From assembly GCF_018861705.1 (NCBI RefSeq), contig NZ_JAHLEC010000036.1, positions 1 to 33,408 of the forward strand: a stretch of 33,408 nucleotides of DNA, read 5' to 3'. Numbering within the stretch: position 1 is the stretch's first letter; each line of letters begins with the position of its first letter. Below, one piece after another: positions 1 through 8,752 of the stretch. The DNA comes from Clostridium psychrophilum. GTDB lineage: Bacteria > Bacillota > Clostridia > Clostridiales > Clostridiaceae. A program made the translations under genes and the position numbers. The notes beneath the pieces were generated by a model that was not told where the DNA came from, ran no database searches, and saw only the letters and a list, made by a program, of their open reading frames with translations.

Positions 1-240
1 ACGTTATTTTTGCAAAACATAGTAATCCTCCTCTACGTACTGATTTTGATATTATTATATCATAATTACTACGTTTGGAAGTAATTACAAGCTTTTTGTG
101 GGATAATCATAATATTAATTTAACATAACGTATCATATCTGATGAATATTAATAAGTCGATCATATTCTAGCAATGCAATACCACTTTGTACAAGTGATT
201 CAAAACCTATATTACAAACTTCGGGAAAATAATAGTACAG
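1..240. other. Left-edge intergenic stretch, no gene seen
   Basis: This AT-rich stretch lies beyond the 3' end of the malate permease gene. A short plus-strand ORF that enters from here (174-404) has no ribosome binding site and runs antisense to the permease, so it is not called. I see no strong terminator hairpin or RNA gene. Confidence 0.5.
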
Positions 241-1569
241 CTATGTTAGTATATGTATCAAAAAACTTCCTAAAATTAATACAATGGCGCCACCTAATCT
301 ATTTCCCATTTGAGCAAACGCAATTAATTCCATACGATTTGCAGCTGAAAGCACTGCTACATTACCAGTACCACCCATGCTGTTATTACACAATCCTGCA
401 GTAATCATAGATTCAACAGGATATAGTCCAAATAGTTTTCCTATAAAGCCTGAAACGATAGATATTGTTAAAATACTTGTAAAGCAGAGAACAATAAATT
501 GCCAAGTTAATGATTGAGCTAACACATTTAGATTAAGCAAAGCAATTCCGATTGCAGATAATACTGCAGGGGTCAAATTTTTCATAATTAATTTGTTAAA
601 CATAACTGCACAATCTTCATAATATTGAGGAATAGCATTGGTAATTTTGCAAATCACTACAATAACAATCATAAAGGCATATGCATGAACATGTGGGACA
701 AAATAGTTAAAAATACTTCCTAAGATAAAAAAGGAAACAGAAATAAGGAAACCAACACCAATTTGAACAACATCTAATTTGAGCTCCCTATCTTCCTCTT
801 TTATTTCTTCTGTATCTGATTTCATAATAGCTCCGTGGCCATTATATTTTGGAAAAGATGCTCCTATTTTAGAAATTAAAGCAGCACCAATAATTGCAAG
901 TACATTTCCAAAAGCCGATGCTGGTATTAATTGAGATATAATTTCTGATGAATGTTTTCCTAACACAGAAGCGTAAATTCCAGATAAAGGAACACAACCA
1001 GCTCCGATACCTCCTGCCAGCATAGGTAGTGAAATATATAATACAGATTTTCCAAAACCATGACCAATTAACATGCCGACAAGTCCTACCATTAATAATG
1101 ATACGGCCATTGAAATAAATGCTACAGGAATAAAACGGATAGATGCTTTCATTAGTAAATCACGTTTCATACCTAAAACACTTCCCGTAATTAAAGCGGC
1201 AATATAGAAATCAAGAAAGCCCATATCATTTACGAAAATTGTAACTGTTTTAACTGCCCCACTAGGTAATATACCAAATGTAGCAATAACTGCAGAAGCA
1301 AAAATACAAAAAACAGCACCACCACCTAAGTAAGATTTAAAAATAGGTAAGTGATTCCCAATGTAATAGAATAAATTTCCTAGTAGCACCAATACAGCAA
1401 GAGCTCCCAATATGCCACCTGGTAATTTATCTAATTTAATTCCGATAATTAAAATAACAAGCATAATTAAATATAAGGGAAGACTCACCCCGCTAATTTT
1501 TATTGACCAAATGCCAATTTTTTGTTTATCAGTTCTAATCTCTTTTAAATTGTCTAATTTCTGAGTCAT
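241..1569 (-). CDS. mleP: 2-hydroxycarboxylate (malate) permease, 2HCT family
   Basis: Predicted membrane transporter of the 2-hydroxycarboxylate family, which exchanges or imports malate, citrate or lactate. The 442-residue product has about eleven hydrophobic segments. It carries the two family loops: a glycine-rich GGIGAG motif near the middle and a C-terminal SMGGTGNVAVLSAANRM / GNRLGG region, the latter containing the arginine expected to bind substrate carboxylate. The start is placed at the ATG at 1569 because AAGGAG lies 8 nt before it; an in-frame ATG seven codons upstream lacks such a site. The gene follows the malolactic enzyme gene on the same strand, which points to malate uptake with lactate export. 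That malate/lactate exchange generates proton motive force in lactic acid bacteria is known biology; its use here is inferred. CimH/CitS-type citrate transport is the alternative. Confidence 0.85.
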   Translation of the reverse strand: MTQKLDNLKEIRTDKQKIGIWSIKISGVSLPLYLIMLVILIIGIKLDKLPGGILGALAVLVLLGNLFYYIGNHLPIFKSYLGGGAVFCIFASAVIATFGILPSGAVKTVTIFVNDMGFLDFYIAALITGSVLGMKRDLLMKASIRFIPVAFISMAVSLLMVGLVGMLIGHGFGKSVLYISLPMLAGGIGAGCVPLSGIYASVLGKHSSEIISQLIPASAFGNVLAIIGAALISKIGASFPKYNGHGAIMKSDTEEIKEEDRELKLDVVQIGVGFLISVSFFILGSIFNYFVPHVHAYAFMIVIVVICKITNAIPQYYEDCAVMFNKLIMKNLTPAVLSAIGIALLNLNVLAQSLTWQFIVLCFTSILTISIVSGFIGKLFGLYPVESMITAGLCNNSMGGTGNVAVLSAANRMELIAFAQMGNRLGGAIVLILGSFLIHILT

Positions 1570-1650
1570 ATATGATACTCCTTTTTTCATTTGTATTCAC
1601 AAAACAACTAAGAATTTTTATGATTCATTTTATATAGTCTTGTGATAATC

Positions 1651-1690
1651 ATATAATCGTGGTCTGTTTTAATAAAGGCCACGATTATAT
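1651..1690 (-). terminator. Hairpin between mleA and mleP
   Basis: Twelve-base perfect inverted arms (ATATAATCGTGG and its complement) flank a 16-nt loop. With the neighbouring hairpin at 1693-1722 it may attenuate or process the mleA-mleP transcript. There is no clean U tract, so termination is uncertain. Confidence 0.5.
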
Positions 1691-1692
1691 GC

Positions 1693-1722
1693 AACAATAT
1701 TTACTTGTAATAAAATATTGTT
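1693..1722 (-). terminator. AT-rich hairpin just after the mleA stop
   Basis: Arms AACAATATTT and AAATATTGTT with a 10-nt loop begin 8 nt past the mleA stop codon on the minus strand. The stem is weak because it is almost all A-U. It could protect the 3' end of a processed mleA message. Confidence 0.4.
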
Positions 1723-1730
1723 ATATTCTT

Positions 1731-3371
1731 TTATTTGATTTCTAATGGAACATATTTAGGAATCCATTTAGCATCTGCTACTGCCTTTTTGATATCTGAA
1801 ATTGGTTCACGATTTAGTTTTTGATCTATTGCACTTTGACCAACAACTTCGGCTATTATTTGAGAAAATTCAGCTAATTTAGCTACAGGTGGTAATATTG
1901 CTGCTCCTGGTTTACTAGAATCAACAATTCCTCCTAAAGCATGGCTTGCCTGTGATAACATTTCACTATTCACGCGAGTAGTAGTTGAAGCAATAATTCC
2001 AAGACCTAACCCTGGATACATTAACGCATTGTTTCCTTGACCAATTTGATACGTAACTCCTTTGTATTCAACATCTTCGGCAGGTATTCCTGTGCCGATT
2101 AAAGCTTTGCCATCTGTCCATTTAATCAAATTTTCTGCTGTTGCCTCAGCAAGGTTTGTAGGATTTGATAATGCGAAAATGATTGGACGAGCAGTATGAA
2201 CCGACATGTCTTTGATAATTTTTTTTGTAAATGTACCTGGTTGAGTAGAAGTACCAACAATGATTGTAGGATGAATTGTTTTGACTGCTGCTTCTAAGTT
2301 AGTCAATTCATTTGCATTGTCAAATTCTAAGCGGTTTCTAACAAATGGTTTCTGACCAGGTGTTAAATCTTCTGTATCTTGAAATAACACACCTTGTTTG
2401 TCTACCATATAGAAATGTTTACGAGCTTTTTCTTCTGGTACACCTTGACGAATCAGTTCATCTAGTAATTGGTTAGCAATTCCAACACCTGCAGTACCTG
2501 CACCAAATGTCATTATAACTTGGTCAGCTAACTTTTCTTTAGAAATATTCAATGCACCTAGTACCCCTGCTAAAACAACAATACCTGTTCCTTGGATATC
2601 ATCATTGAATGTTGTAATCTTATCTTGATATTTCTCTAGGATGGTAGCAGCATTTGAGCGACCAAAGTCTTCCCAGTGAATCAATAATTCAGGGAATAGT
2701 TCTGTAGTAGTTTGAACGAACTGATCAATAAAGTCATAATATTTTTTACCATAAATTCTTTTGTGCCGATTTCCTAAATAAAGTGGATTATTGAGTAACT
2801 CTTTATTATTTGTTCCATTATCAATAGAAACAGGTAATACTTGACTAGGATTGATACCAGCTGCTGCAGTATAAACCATCAATTTACCAATAGCTATATC
2901 AGCACCATTTACTCCGCAATCCCCCATACCTAATATTCCTTCAGAATCTGTCACTACGATTAAACGAATATCACGACCACTTGCTGCATTTTTTATACTT
3001 TCTTTAATATTTTCTGGTTCGTTAATTGATAAAAAAGCTGCATCTTGTGGTTTTACAAATAGTTCATTATATTGTTCGATGGACTCTGCAACAGTTGGAT
3101 CATAAACGATTGGCATAAATTCTGCGACATGTTCACACATCAATTTATAAAATAGCGTACGATTTGTATTAAAAATATTCATTAAGAAAATTCTTTTTTC
3201 TAAATCAGTTATTTTACTTAAATATTGTCCGTAGGTTTGCACCGATTGTTGTTCTAATGTTTGTACTTGTGTTGGTAATGTTCCAATCAACCCAAATTGT
3301 TTTCTTTCTTCTTTAGTAAATGCTGTTCCTTTATTAAGGAACGGATTATTCAAAATTTCTGTAGCTAACAT
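1731..3371 (-). CDS. mleA: Malolactic enzyme (NAD-dependent, malic enzyme family)
   Basis: Converts L-malate directly to L-lactate and CO2 in the cytosol, using NAD and Mn2+ as cofactors. The 546-residue length fits malolactic enzymes (about 540). The N-terminus ([15 protein letters not shown]) and the segments [43 protein letters not shown] and [15 protein letters not shown] match what I recall of lactic acid bacterial malolactic enzymes more closely than ordinary malic enzymes. FNDDIQGTG holds the metal-binding acidic residues and the GAGTAG loop binds the nucleotide. The ATG at 3371 has GAGGAGA 8-9 nt upstream. The permease gene lies downstream and an MleR-like regulator gene upstream. A plain malic enzyme (pyruvate-forming) is the alternative; activity cannot be settled from sequence. 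Confidence 0.88.
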   Translation of the reverse strand: MLATEILNNPFLNKGTAFTKEERKQFGLIGTLPTQVQTLEQQSVQTYGQYLSKITDLEKRIFLMNIFNTNRTLFYKLMCEHVAEFMPIVYDPTVAESIEQYNELFVKPQDAAFLSINEPENIKESIKNAASGRDIRLIVVTDSEGILGMGDCGVNGADIAIGKLMVYTAAAGINPSQVLPVSIDNGTNNKELLNNPLYLGNRHKRIYGKKYYDFIDQFVQTTTELFPELLIHWEDFGRSNAATILEKYQDKITTFNDDIQGTGIVVLAGVLGALNISKEKLADQVIMTFGAGTAGVGIANQLLDELIRQGVPEEKARKHFYMVDKQGVLFQDTEDLTPGQKPFVRNRLEFDNANELTNLEAAVKTIHPTIIVGTSTQPGTFTKKIIKDMSVHTARPIIFALSNPTNLAEATAENLIKWTDGKALIGTGIPAEDVEYKGVTYQIGQGNNALMYPGLGLGIIASTTTRVNSEMLSQASHALGGIVDSSKPGAAILPPVAKLAEFSQIIAEVVGQSAIDQKLNREPISDIKKAVADAKWIPKYVPLEIK

Positions 3372-3404
3372 AAATTATTTCTCCTCTTTGTTTGTGATAT
3401 CTTT

Positions 3405-3432
3405 ATTATACATTCATGTTTTTTATAACAAA
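3405..3432 (-). promoter_or_regulatory. Candidate sigma-A promoter of mleA
   Basis: On the minus strand a perfect -10 (TATAAT, plus-strand 3405-3410) is preceded after 16 nt by TTTGTT (3427-3432). The weak -35 fits a promoter that needs an activator. Transcription would start near 3398, about 27 nt before the mleA ATG. Confidence 0.55.
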
Positions 3433-3448
3433 TATAGATTATTTATAG

Positions 3449-3471
3449 TGTTATAAGAAAAATTTATAACA
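3449..3471 (-). promoter_or_regulatory. LysR-type operator upstream of mleA
   Basis: A perfect 8-base inverted repeat (TGTTATAA, 7-nt spacer, TTATAACA) is centred about 62 bp before the inferred start site. A third TTATAACA copy (3423-3430) overlaps the -35. This is the usual two-part layout of LysR regulators: a dyad at about -65 and an activation half-site near -35. The likely ligand-responsive factor is the LysR protein encoded at 3972-4817. Confidence 0.55.
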
Positions 3472-3529
3472 TGATAAATAAAAGTTCAATATTAATGAAA
3501 TAAAACAATATTTTTAACAGACTTAAGGA

Positions 3530-3823
3530 AAAATATATAGATGTACTGATGAATGTTGGCTTTACCTAGTAGCCACTGTCGTCAATTTATTTAATATAAA
3601 AGTTATTAGTTTGGTCAATGGATTCCACACTAACTAGAAAACTAATTATATGTGCATTCAATATTGTTGTGAATAAAGAAAATTTGAAGGAGAGCCTAAA
3701 ATATTCCACTCAGATAGATGTGTACAGTATGTTTCATATGATTGCCAAGATTTATTAAGAGAGAACGAATTTATTCAGAGCATGAATGCTAAATGTTGCT
3801 TTTATGACAATTCCCTGCGCTGA
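3530..3823 (+). pseudogene. Decayed IS3-family transposase (orfB) fragment
   Basis: Fragments of the IS3 catalytic domain can be read on the plus strand in two alternating frames. The first gives TDECWLYLVATVVNLF, the second (from 3612) gives WSMDSTLTRKLIICAF, and the third (from about 3686) gives IFHSDRCVQYVSYD and later FYDNSLR before TGA at 3821. These correspond to the transposase segments usually reading TDEGWLYLATVIDLF, FHSDRGVQY and YDN. At least two frameshifts, loss of the region holding the last catalytic glutamate and loss of both element ends show that it is dead. It separates mleA from its presumed regulator. Confidence 0.82.
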
Positions 3824-3971
3824 GATATTTTTGCATTATAAAAAAAGAATATTATATATGAATATATGTTTAAACTAAAGACATTACTAGGATGGCTGTT
3901 ACATTCAAACTAACACCCTAGTTGACTTAGATACAGTATTACTATTGTTTAATGAGTAAGCATTATTTCCA

Positions 3972-4817
3972 TTATTTTTTTTCCTTTGAAGTCATATACT
4001 GTTCTTTTCTTACCGCAATAGATATGTAAAAATTTATTGCAGGAACTAGAGATATTGTTTTTATTGATAGCATATTTTTTACTGCCATATTAATCATTAT
4101 TCCTATACCAATTCCAGAAGCTATTAAAGATTTAGCAGTTTGTATTTCATCTGTATAATAGAAGTTTTTCGTGGAAATACCATTTTTTAAACAAAGGTCT
4201 TTTAGTATTTTGTTATGAATATATGAATCACCTAAGACTATAAAACGTTCATCCTTAAGCTCATTAAAGTTAACTTTATCCTTATTTGAAAGTAGATGGC
4301 TATAACTTGTACAAACCATAAATTGATCTGTTTTTAAAATGGTGGCATTGAGATCATTATCTTTTATAGGTGCAATTGAACCTATTAATGCAATATCAAC
4401 TTCACCAGAGACTAGTAAATTTTTCATCACTGAGGACCCTGTCTCAACCAGTTCAATATATTCCACAAGACCATTTCTATCTAATTTCTTCATAAATGAT
4501 GGCAAAAAATAGCCACCAATAATTGGAGGAACCCCTAATTTTATTTTTGCTCCACTTATTTTTGATATTTCCAGTTTTGCTTCTCTTATTTCATGTAGTG
4601 CATTGTGTGCTCGTTTCTCAAAGATTTTTCCAGCTTCAGTTAAGTAAAGTTGTGTTTTAGAATGATTTCTAATTATAAGTTTTTCTCCTAACTCTTTTTC
4701 AATCTTATTTAATGACATTGTTATTGAAGGCTGAGAAACAAAAAGCATTTCTGCAGTTTTTGTAAAATTTTTATTTTGGCATAAATAATAGAAATATTCT
4801 AAATCTCTTATGTTCAT
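3972..4817 (-). CDS. mleR: LysR-family regulator, MleR-like
   Basis: Transcription factor of 281 residues. An N-terminal winged helix-turn-helix (residues about 1-60, with FTKTAEMLFVSQPSITMSLN as recognition region) is followed by a LysR substrate-binding domain (about 90-280). It resembles the malolactic regulator MleR in the DLEYFYYL start and the segment KLGVPPIIGGYFLP. The ATG at 4817 has AAGGAG 9 nt upstream. It lies upstream of mleA on the same strand, with a decayed IS3 copy between them, and a matching dyad occurs before mleA. Activation of mleA-mleP by malate is inferred from characterised relatives. CidR/AlsR-type LysR regulators are less likely given the context. Confidence 0.8.
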   Translation of the reverse strand: MNIRDLEYFYYLCQNKNFTKTAEMLFVSQPSITMSLNKIEKELGEKLIIRNHSKTQLYLTEAGKIFEKRAHNALHEIREAKLEISKISGAKIKLGVPPIIGGYFLPSFMKKLDRNGLVEYIELVETGSSVMKNLLVSGEVDIALIGSIAPIKDNDLNATILKTDQFMVCTSYSHLLSNKDKVNFNELKDERFIVLGDSYIHNKILKDLCLKNGISTKNFYYTDEIQTAKSLIASGIGIGIMINMAVKNMLSIKTISLVPAINFYISIAVRKEQYMTSKEKK

Positions 4818-4839
4818 TTATCACAACTCCTTAAAAAAT

Positions 4840-4871
4840 AAAATAGTGTAAAGTTTTTTACACTATTTTTT
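4840..4871 (-). terminator. Terminator between the DUF1284 gene and mleR
   Basis: A hairpin with AATAGTGTAAA paired to TTTACACTATT has A/T runs on both sides, so it could act in either direction. It separates the DUF1284 transcript from the LysR gene. The mleR promoter would lie in or next to it, so an operator role is also possible. Confidence 0.55.
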
Positions 4872-4953
4872 AAATTTAATTTTTATATATAAATAAATGG
4901 CATTTATTACTTATATAGAACTCAAAGTAAAGACTCAGGTTTTTATTATTAAC

Positions 4954-5340
4954 CTAATGCTTATTAAGTTCATGAAAACAATATCCATAGGAGAACCATT
5001 CACAACTTTCACAAATTAGCACAAATTTCTCATAAGTTAAATTTTCTTTTATATTATTCAAAATATCTTTATATAAATAAGTTCTCCCTTCTATAAGGTT
5101 AAGTTCATTTAATACTTTAGAATCAAATATAAAAACTTTTTCTTCATTTTTACAAAATCCGTTTTTTAACTCATGAGGACATGCAACACAAATATCATCT
5201 GTTCTAGTTATAACTTTAATATACATATCAAGTTTTAGTTTATTTACTACTTTGTCCATATTCTCAATAAAATGAGGGCTATACCCTTTTCCTTTATATC
5301 CCTGAATACATAACAAGTGATGAGCCCTCAAAACTAACAT
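4954..5340 (-). CDS. DUF1284 family protein, probable metal binder
   Basis: A 128-residue cytosolic protein of unknown function. The N-terminus LRAHHLLCIQGYKGKGYS is the DUF1284 hallmark, followed by DDICVACPHE, a CKNEEKV segment and a C-terminal CESCEWFSYGYC cluster. The conserved cysteines and the HH pair suggest iron or Fe-S binding, as proposed for the family. No Shine-Dalgarno precedes the ATG at 5340. Instead the stop of a 31-codon ORF (5334-5429) overlaps this start, so translation is probably coupled. A terminator follows at 4840-4871. I cannot assign a reaction. Confidence 0.8.
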   Translation of the reverse strand: MLVLRAHHLLCIQGYKGKGYSPHFIENMDKVVNKLKLDMYIKVITRTDDICVACPHELKNGFCKNEEKVFIFDSKVLNELNLIEGRTYLYKDILNNIKENLTYEKFVLICESCEWFSYGYCFHELNKH

Positions 5341-5429
5341 TTTATAATACTGTCTTTTAACAGACTACTTCTAACTTCAATTTCAATTAAATAGGAACCA
5401 CAAATTTTTTCCGATAAATTCATTTCCAT
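5334..5429 (-). CDS. Small 31-codon ORF coupled to the DUF1284 gene
   Basis: On the minus strand AAGGAG sits 8 nt before an ATG at 5429, opening a 31-codon ORF whose product begins MEMNLSEKICGSYLIEIEV and ends in KC. Its TAG stop (5334-5336) lies inside the second codon of the DUF1284 gene, whose own start lacks a ribosome binding site. That arrangement supports real translation. The peptide has no family I recognise and could be a leader or the remnant of a larger gene. Confidence 0.5.
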   Translation of the reverse strand: MEMNLSEKICGSYLIEIEVRSSLLKDSIIKC

Positions 5430-5457
5430 TAATATATCTCCTTATCTCATATAAATT

Positions 5458-5496
5458 CCAGTTGTAAACCTTATGTATATTAATGTTTACAATTGG
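5458..5496 (-). terminator. Hairpin downstream of gltP-like gene
   Basis: Twelve-base arms (CCAGTTGTAAAC against GTTTACAATTGG, one G-U pair) enclose a 15-nt loop 58 nt past the symporter stop. There is no strong U tract, so it is a probable but weak terminator. Confidence 0.4.
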
Positions 5497-5553
5497 ATCA
5501 TATACAAATATTAATGTTATGTCAAAATTTTCACTCATTTATTTATCTACGAT

Positions 5554-6873
5554 TTAACCCAACCGACTTGTACCAGTTTTACTTTGACCTATGTTAGAAT
5601 CAATAAAGCCGTTCTTAATTTCTTTCAAATATTTTTCTCCTTGAACTGCATTGTATTTACCTTCCCATTTGGAAATAACCACAGCAGCTAATGAATTACC
5701 AACTACATTTACAGCTGTTCTTGCCATGTCAAGAATACGGTCAATTCCAGCGACAAATGCTACTCCTTCTAATGGAATACCTACAGTTCCTAGAGTAGCT
5801 AATAGCACAACTAAAGACGCTCCTGCAACACCTGCCATGCCTTTTGATGTAATCGCAAGAACTACAACTAAGTTGATTTGAGCCAGTATTGACAAATGAA
5901 CTCCGTATAACTGAGCAATAAACAGTGCCGCAATAGATTGATATAATGTTGATCCATCTAAGTTAAATGAATAACCCGTAGGAATAACAAAGGATACAAC
6001 AGATTTTGGGCAACCGAATTTCTCCATTTTTGTAATTAATCTAGGTAATACCGCTTCTGAACTAGCTGTGGTATATGCGAGAATAAGTTCGTCTTTTAAA
6101 ACCTTAATTAGAGAAAAAATGTTTATTCCAACTATTTTTGCTACTAATCCAAGTATTACTAAAACGAAGAATATCATACTTCCATAAATAGTACAGGTTA
6201 GTTTACCAAGTGGAATTAAGGCCTTAAGTCCAAATTTAGAAACAGTTACACCCATTAAACCAAATACTCCAATTGGTGCCACTTTCATAACTTGATTAGT
6301 TACCCAGAACATTGCCTCAGAAATTCCTTGGCACAATCTAAGAACAGGTTTTGCTTTTTCCCCCACCGCTGAAATTCCTAATCCGAACATAACTGAGAAG
6401 AATATGATAGAAAGCATATTTCCTTCAGCCATAGCACTAACAATGTTTGTAGGAACAATATTTACAATCATATCTACCATACTATGATTTGCAACAGCTT
6501 TAGTAGTACTTACATAACTTGCTATATTTGTTTTTACAAGTGATGCCATGTTTATGCCTGTCCCAGGATGGAATACATTTCCTGCAACTATTCCCACTAA
6601 GATTGCAACTGTAGTCACTAATTCGAAATAAATTATAGTCTTCAAGCCTAATCTACCAACTTGTTTACTATCTCCTCCACCTGCAATTCCAACAACAAGT
6701 GCGGAAAAAATAATTGGAACTACAATCATTTTAATTAGACGTATGAAAATATCGCCTAAAGGCTGTAGAAATGGAATAACTGATGGGTTACCATAGAAAG
6801 CTGCACCAACTATAATTCCAAGCGCAAGTCCGATAAGAATCTGTGTACCCAATCCAAGTTTAATTTTTTTCAT
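5554..6873 (-). CDS. gltP: Dicarboxylate/amino acid:cation symporter (DAACS, GltP/GltT type)
   Basis: Membrane symporter that imports glutamate, aspartate or C4-dicarboxylates with protons or sodium. The 439-residue product contains the family's re-entrant hairpin serine motif (AYTTASSEAVLPR, near 265-280), the NLDGSTLYQS motif of transmembrane segment 7 and the C-terminal AGIDRILDMARTAVNVVGN signature that contacts substrate. The ATG at 6873 follows AAAGGAGG. It lies 121 nt downstream of the broken glycine permease gene on the same strand with no clear terminator between, so it may be read from the riboswitch-controlled promoter. The nearby malate genes also make a dicarboxylate substrate plausible. 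Confidence 0.88.
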   Translation of the reverse strand: MKKIKLGLGTQILIGLALGIIVGAAFYGNPSVIPFLQPLGDIFIRLIKMIVVPIIFSALVVGIAGGGDSKQVGRLGLKTIIYFELVTTVAILVGIVAGNVFHPGTGINMASLVKTNIASYVSTTKAVANHSMVDMIVNIVPTNIVSAMAEGNMLSIIFFSVMFGLGISAVGEKAKPVLRLCQGISEAMFWVTNQVMKVAPIGVFGLMGVTVSKFGLKALIPLGKLTCTIYGSMIFFVLVILGLVAKIVGINIFSLIKVLKDELILAYTTASSEAVLPRLITKMEKFGCPKSVVSFVIPTGYSFNLDGSTLYQSIAALFIAQLYGVHLSILAQINLVVVLAITSKGMAGVAGASLVVLLATLGTVGIPLEGVAFVAGIDRILDMARTAVNVVGNSLAAVVISKWEGKYNAVQGEKYLKEIKNGFIDSNIGQSKTGTSRLG

Positions 6874-6994
6874 TCTATGTCCTCCTTTGAATCTTCCATT
6901 AATTTAATATTGGTATAATTAAAGTTTTGATAAAAATATTAATTTTTACTATGTTATTTGAAAAACAAAAAATTACTATATATATCAGCGTTTG

Positions 6995-8412
6995 TTACAC
7001 TGCTTCATTTCTTTTGACCTCTTCTTCATTTTTTATTTTGGATTTAAGTATCTTGTAAATCACCCCAAGCATTATAAACCATACAGGTGTTACAAATAGG
7101 GCTACACGAGTTTCCTTAGTAAGTGCCAATACAACTATAATAAAAGCAATAAAAGCTAGAATTATGTAGTTAGCAATTGGGTAAAATGGCATTTTAAATT
7201 TGCTCTTAACCGCAAGTTTAGGATTAGTTTTGCGATATATTAGATGGCATACAACTATAATTGCCAAATGAATATAAAGCAGAATGTTGATATACTTGTA
7301 ATTAGTACAAACACCTCTTGTGGCATAATGTAGTTCAGAATAACTGAAATCAAAATGACAATTGCAGAGAACATTAGAGCATTAGAAGGTACTTGATGAG
7401 ACGTTAATTTTTTCATTGACTCAGGTGCATTATTTTCTTTAGCAAGAGAGTAAACCATACGGCTTGTACTGAAAATACCGCTATTACAAGCAGATGCAGC
7501 TGATGTTAATACAACAAAATTTATAATACTTGCTGCTGCTGGGATTCCCACTGCAGAAAATACCTGTACAAATGGGCTTTTATCTGGATTAATTGAATTC
7601 CATGGGTATATACTCATAATAACAAGAAGTGCACCAATATAGAAAATAATAATTCTAATTGGGATATTATTAATAGCCATTGGAATAACATGTTCTGGAT
7701 TTTCGGTTTCACCAGCTACTAGACCAACTAATTCGATTCCAGTAAAAGCAAATACAACCATTTGGAATGAAAGGATAAAACCGCTTACCCCATTTGGAAA
7801 CCAACCGCCATGATTCCAAAGGTTTTTAAAACTAGACACGCCAGCATCTGTAGAAAATCCTTTAATAATCATAAATGTGCAAATTATAATTAGTGATACT
7901 ATTGCAATAATTTTAATTAATGCAAACCAGAATTCCATTTCACCAAATAACTTTACTGTGGTAAGGTTCATGATTAGTAAAACTACAAGAGCTATAAGAC
8001 TTGGAACCCATTGAGCTATATTCGGAAACCAGTATTGCACATAAAGTCCAGTAGCTGTTAAATCAGCCATAGCAAGTGAAATCCAGCAGAACCAATAGGT
8101 CCATCCTGTAATAAACGCTGCTCCGTTTCCTAAATAGTCATGTACAAAATCTACAAAAGAATGATAATTTGAATTAGAAAGCAATAATTCCCCGAGAGCA
8201 CGCATAATGATGAAACAAATTACCCCTGTTATCATATACGCAAATAAAATAGATGGACCTGCCAAGTGAATAGACCTGCCTGAACCAAGGAATAGTCCAG
8301 TACCAATTGCACCTCCAATTGCAAGTAATTGAACGTGACGATTTTTTAGTCCTCTTGATAAATTTTCTTTTTCTGAATCGGTTTGAGTAAGTGGTTTTGT
8401 TAATTGACCCAT
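6995..8412 (-). pseudogene. cycA: Frameshifted CycA-like glycine/alanine/serine permease
   Basis: APC-superfamily permease related to the D-serine/D-alanine/glycine transporter. Part one (8412 to 7255) starts MGQLTKPLTQ at an ATG preceded by GGAGG and carries the hallmark GGAIGTGLFLGSGRSIHLAGP near residues 35-55 (read as GGAIGTGLF plus LAGPSI), ending FIFIWQL then stop. Part two (7267 to 6995) continues in another frame as AIIVVCHLIYRKTNP through the last two membrane segments. The join is at TGGCA near 7262-7270, where one extra G (TGGGCA) would give FIWAIIVVC and restore one protein of about 470 residues, the family size. A sequencing error is possible. A tandem glycine riboswitch precedes it, which supports glycine as substrate. 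Confidence 0.85.
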
Positions 8413-8431
8413 TTTATTCCTCCATATTAGT

Positions 8432-8459
8432 AAAAGGCATGCATTAAAAAATGCCTTTT
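8432..8459 (-). terminator. Hairpin between riboswitch and permease start (possible expression platform)
   Basis: On the minus strand AAAAGGCAT and ATGCCTTTT form a perfect 9-bp stem ending about 11 nt before the GGAGG of the permease. The terminal UUUU lies in the stem, so it could act as a weak terminator or influence access to the ribosome binding site. I could not find a convincing anti-terminator, so the switching mechanism is open. Confidence 0.45.
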
Positions 8460-8555
8460 CCAATATAAGTATTTTGTAACTGGAGACACAAATGGAAATA
8501 GATAAGATCTAAATTAAGTAATTGATTATGTATTACTTTTATAAGATATGTTACC

Positions 8556-8730
8556 TGTCCCCTGTCCTTTTACCTGAGAGTTTCGCCTTTGCGGCTTTCT
8601 CCTTCGGTGCTCATTAAGAGTCTCTCCAAGGGTTCATCCAATAGCGGTCATCTCTAATTAAATAGGTACCTGAAAGATTTACTTCTTCGGTGAATGGCAC
8701 TAGCCATAACTCTCCCACTATCTTCATCTG
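8556..8730 (-). promoter_or_regulatory. Tandem glycine riboswitch
   Basis: Two glycine aptamers read on the minus strand. Aptamer 1 (about 8727-8664) has GGGAGAGTTATGGC, then CACCGAAGAAGTAAA and TTTCAGGTA. Aptamer 2 (about 8637-8560) has GGAGAGACTC, then CACCGAAGGAG and AACTCTCAGGTAAAAGGACA. These are the conserved gcvT-motif blocks, and the short linker between them is normal for the cooperative tandem form. It lies about 145 nt before a glycine-type permease gene. Riboswitches before permeases usually turn expression off when glycine is abundant, whereas those before glycine cleavage genes turn it on. The direction here is inferred. Confidence 0.95.
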
Positions 8731-8752
8731 AACTATTAAATTTTATTACTAT

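Noticed and set aside
174-404. Plus-strand ORF at the left edge
   Set aside because: No ribosome binding site, and more than half is antisense to the permease gene.
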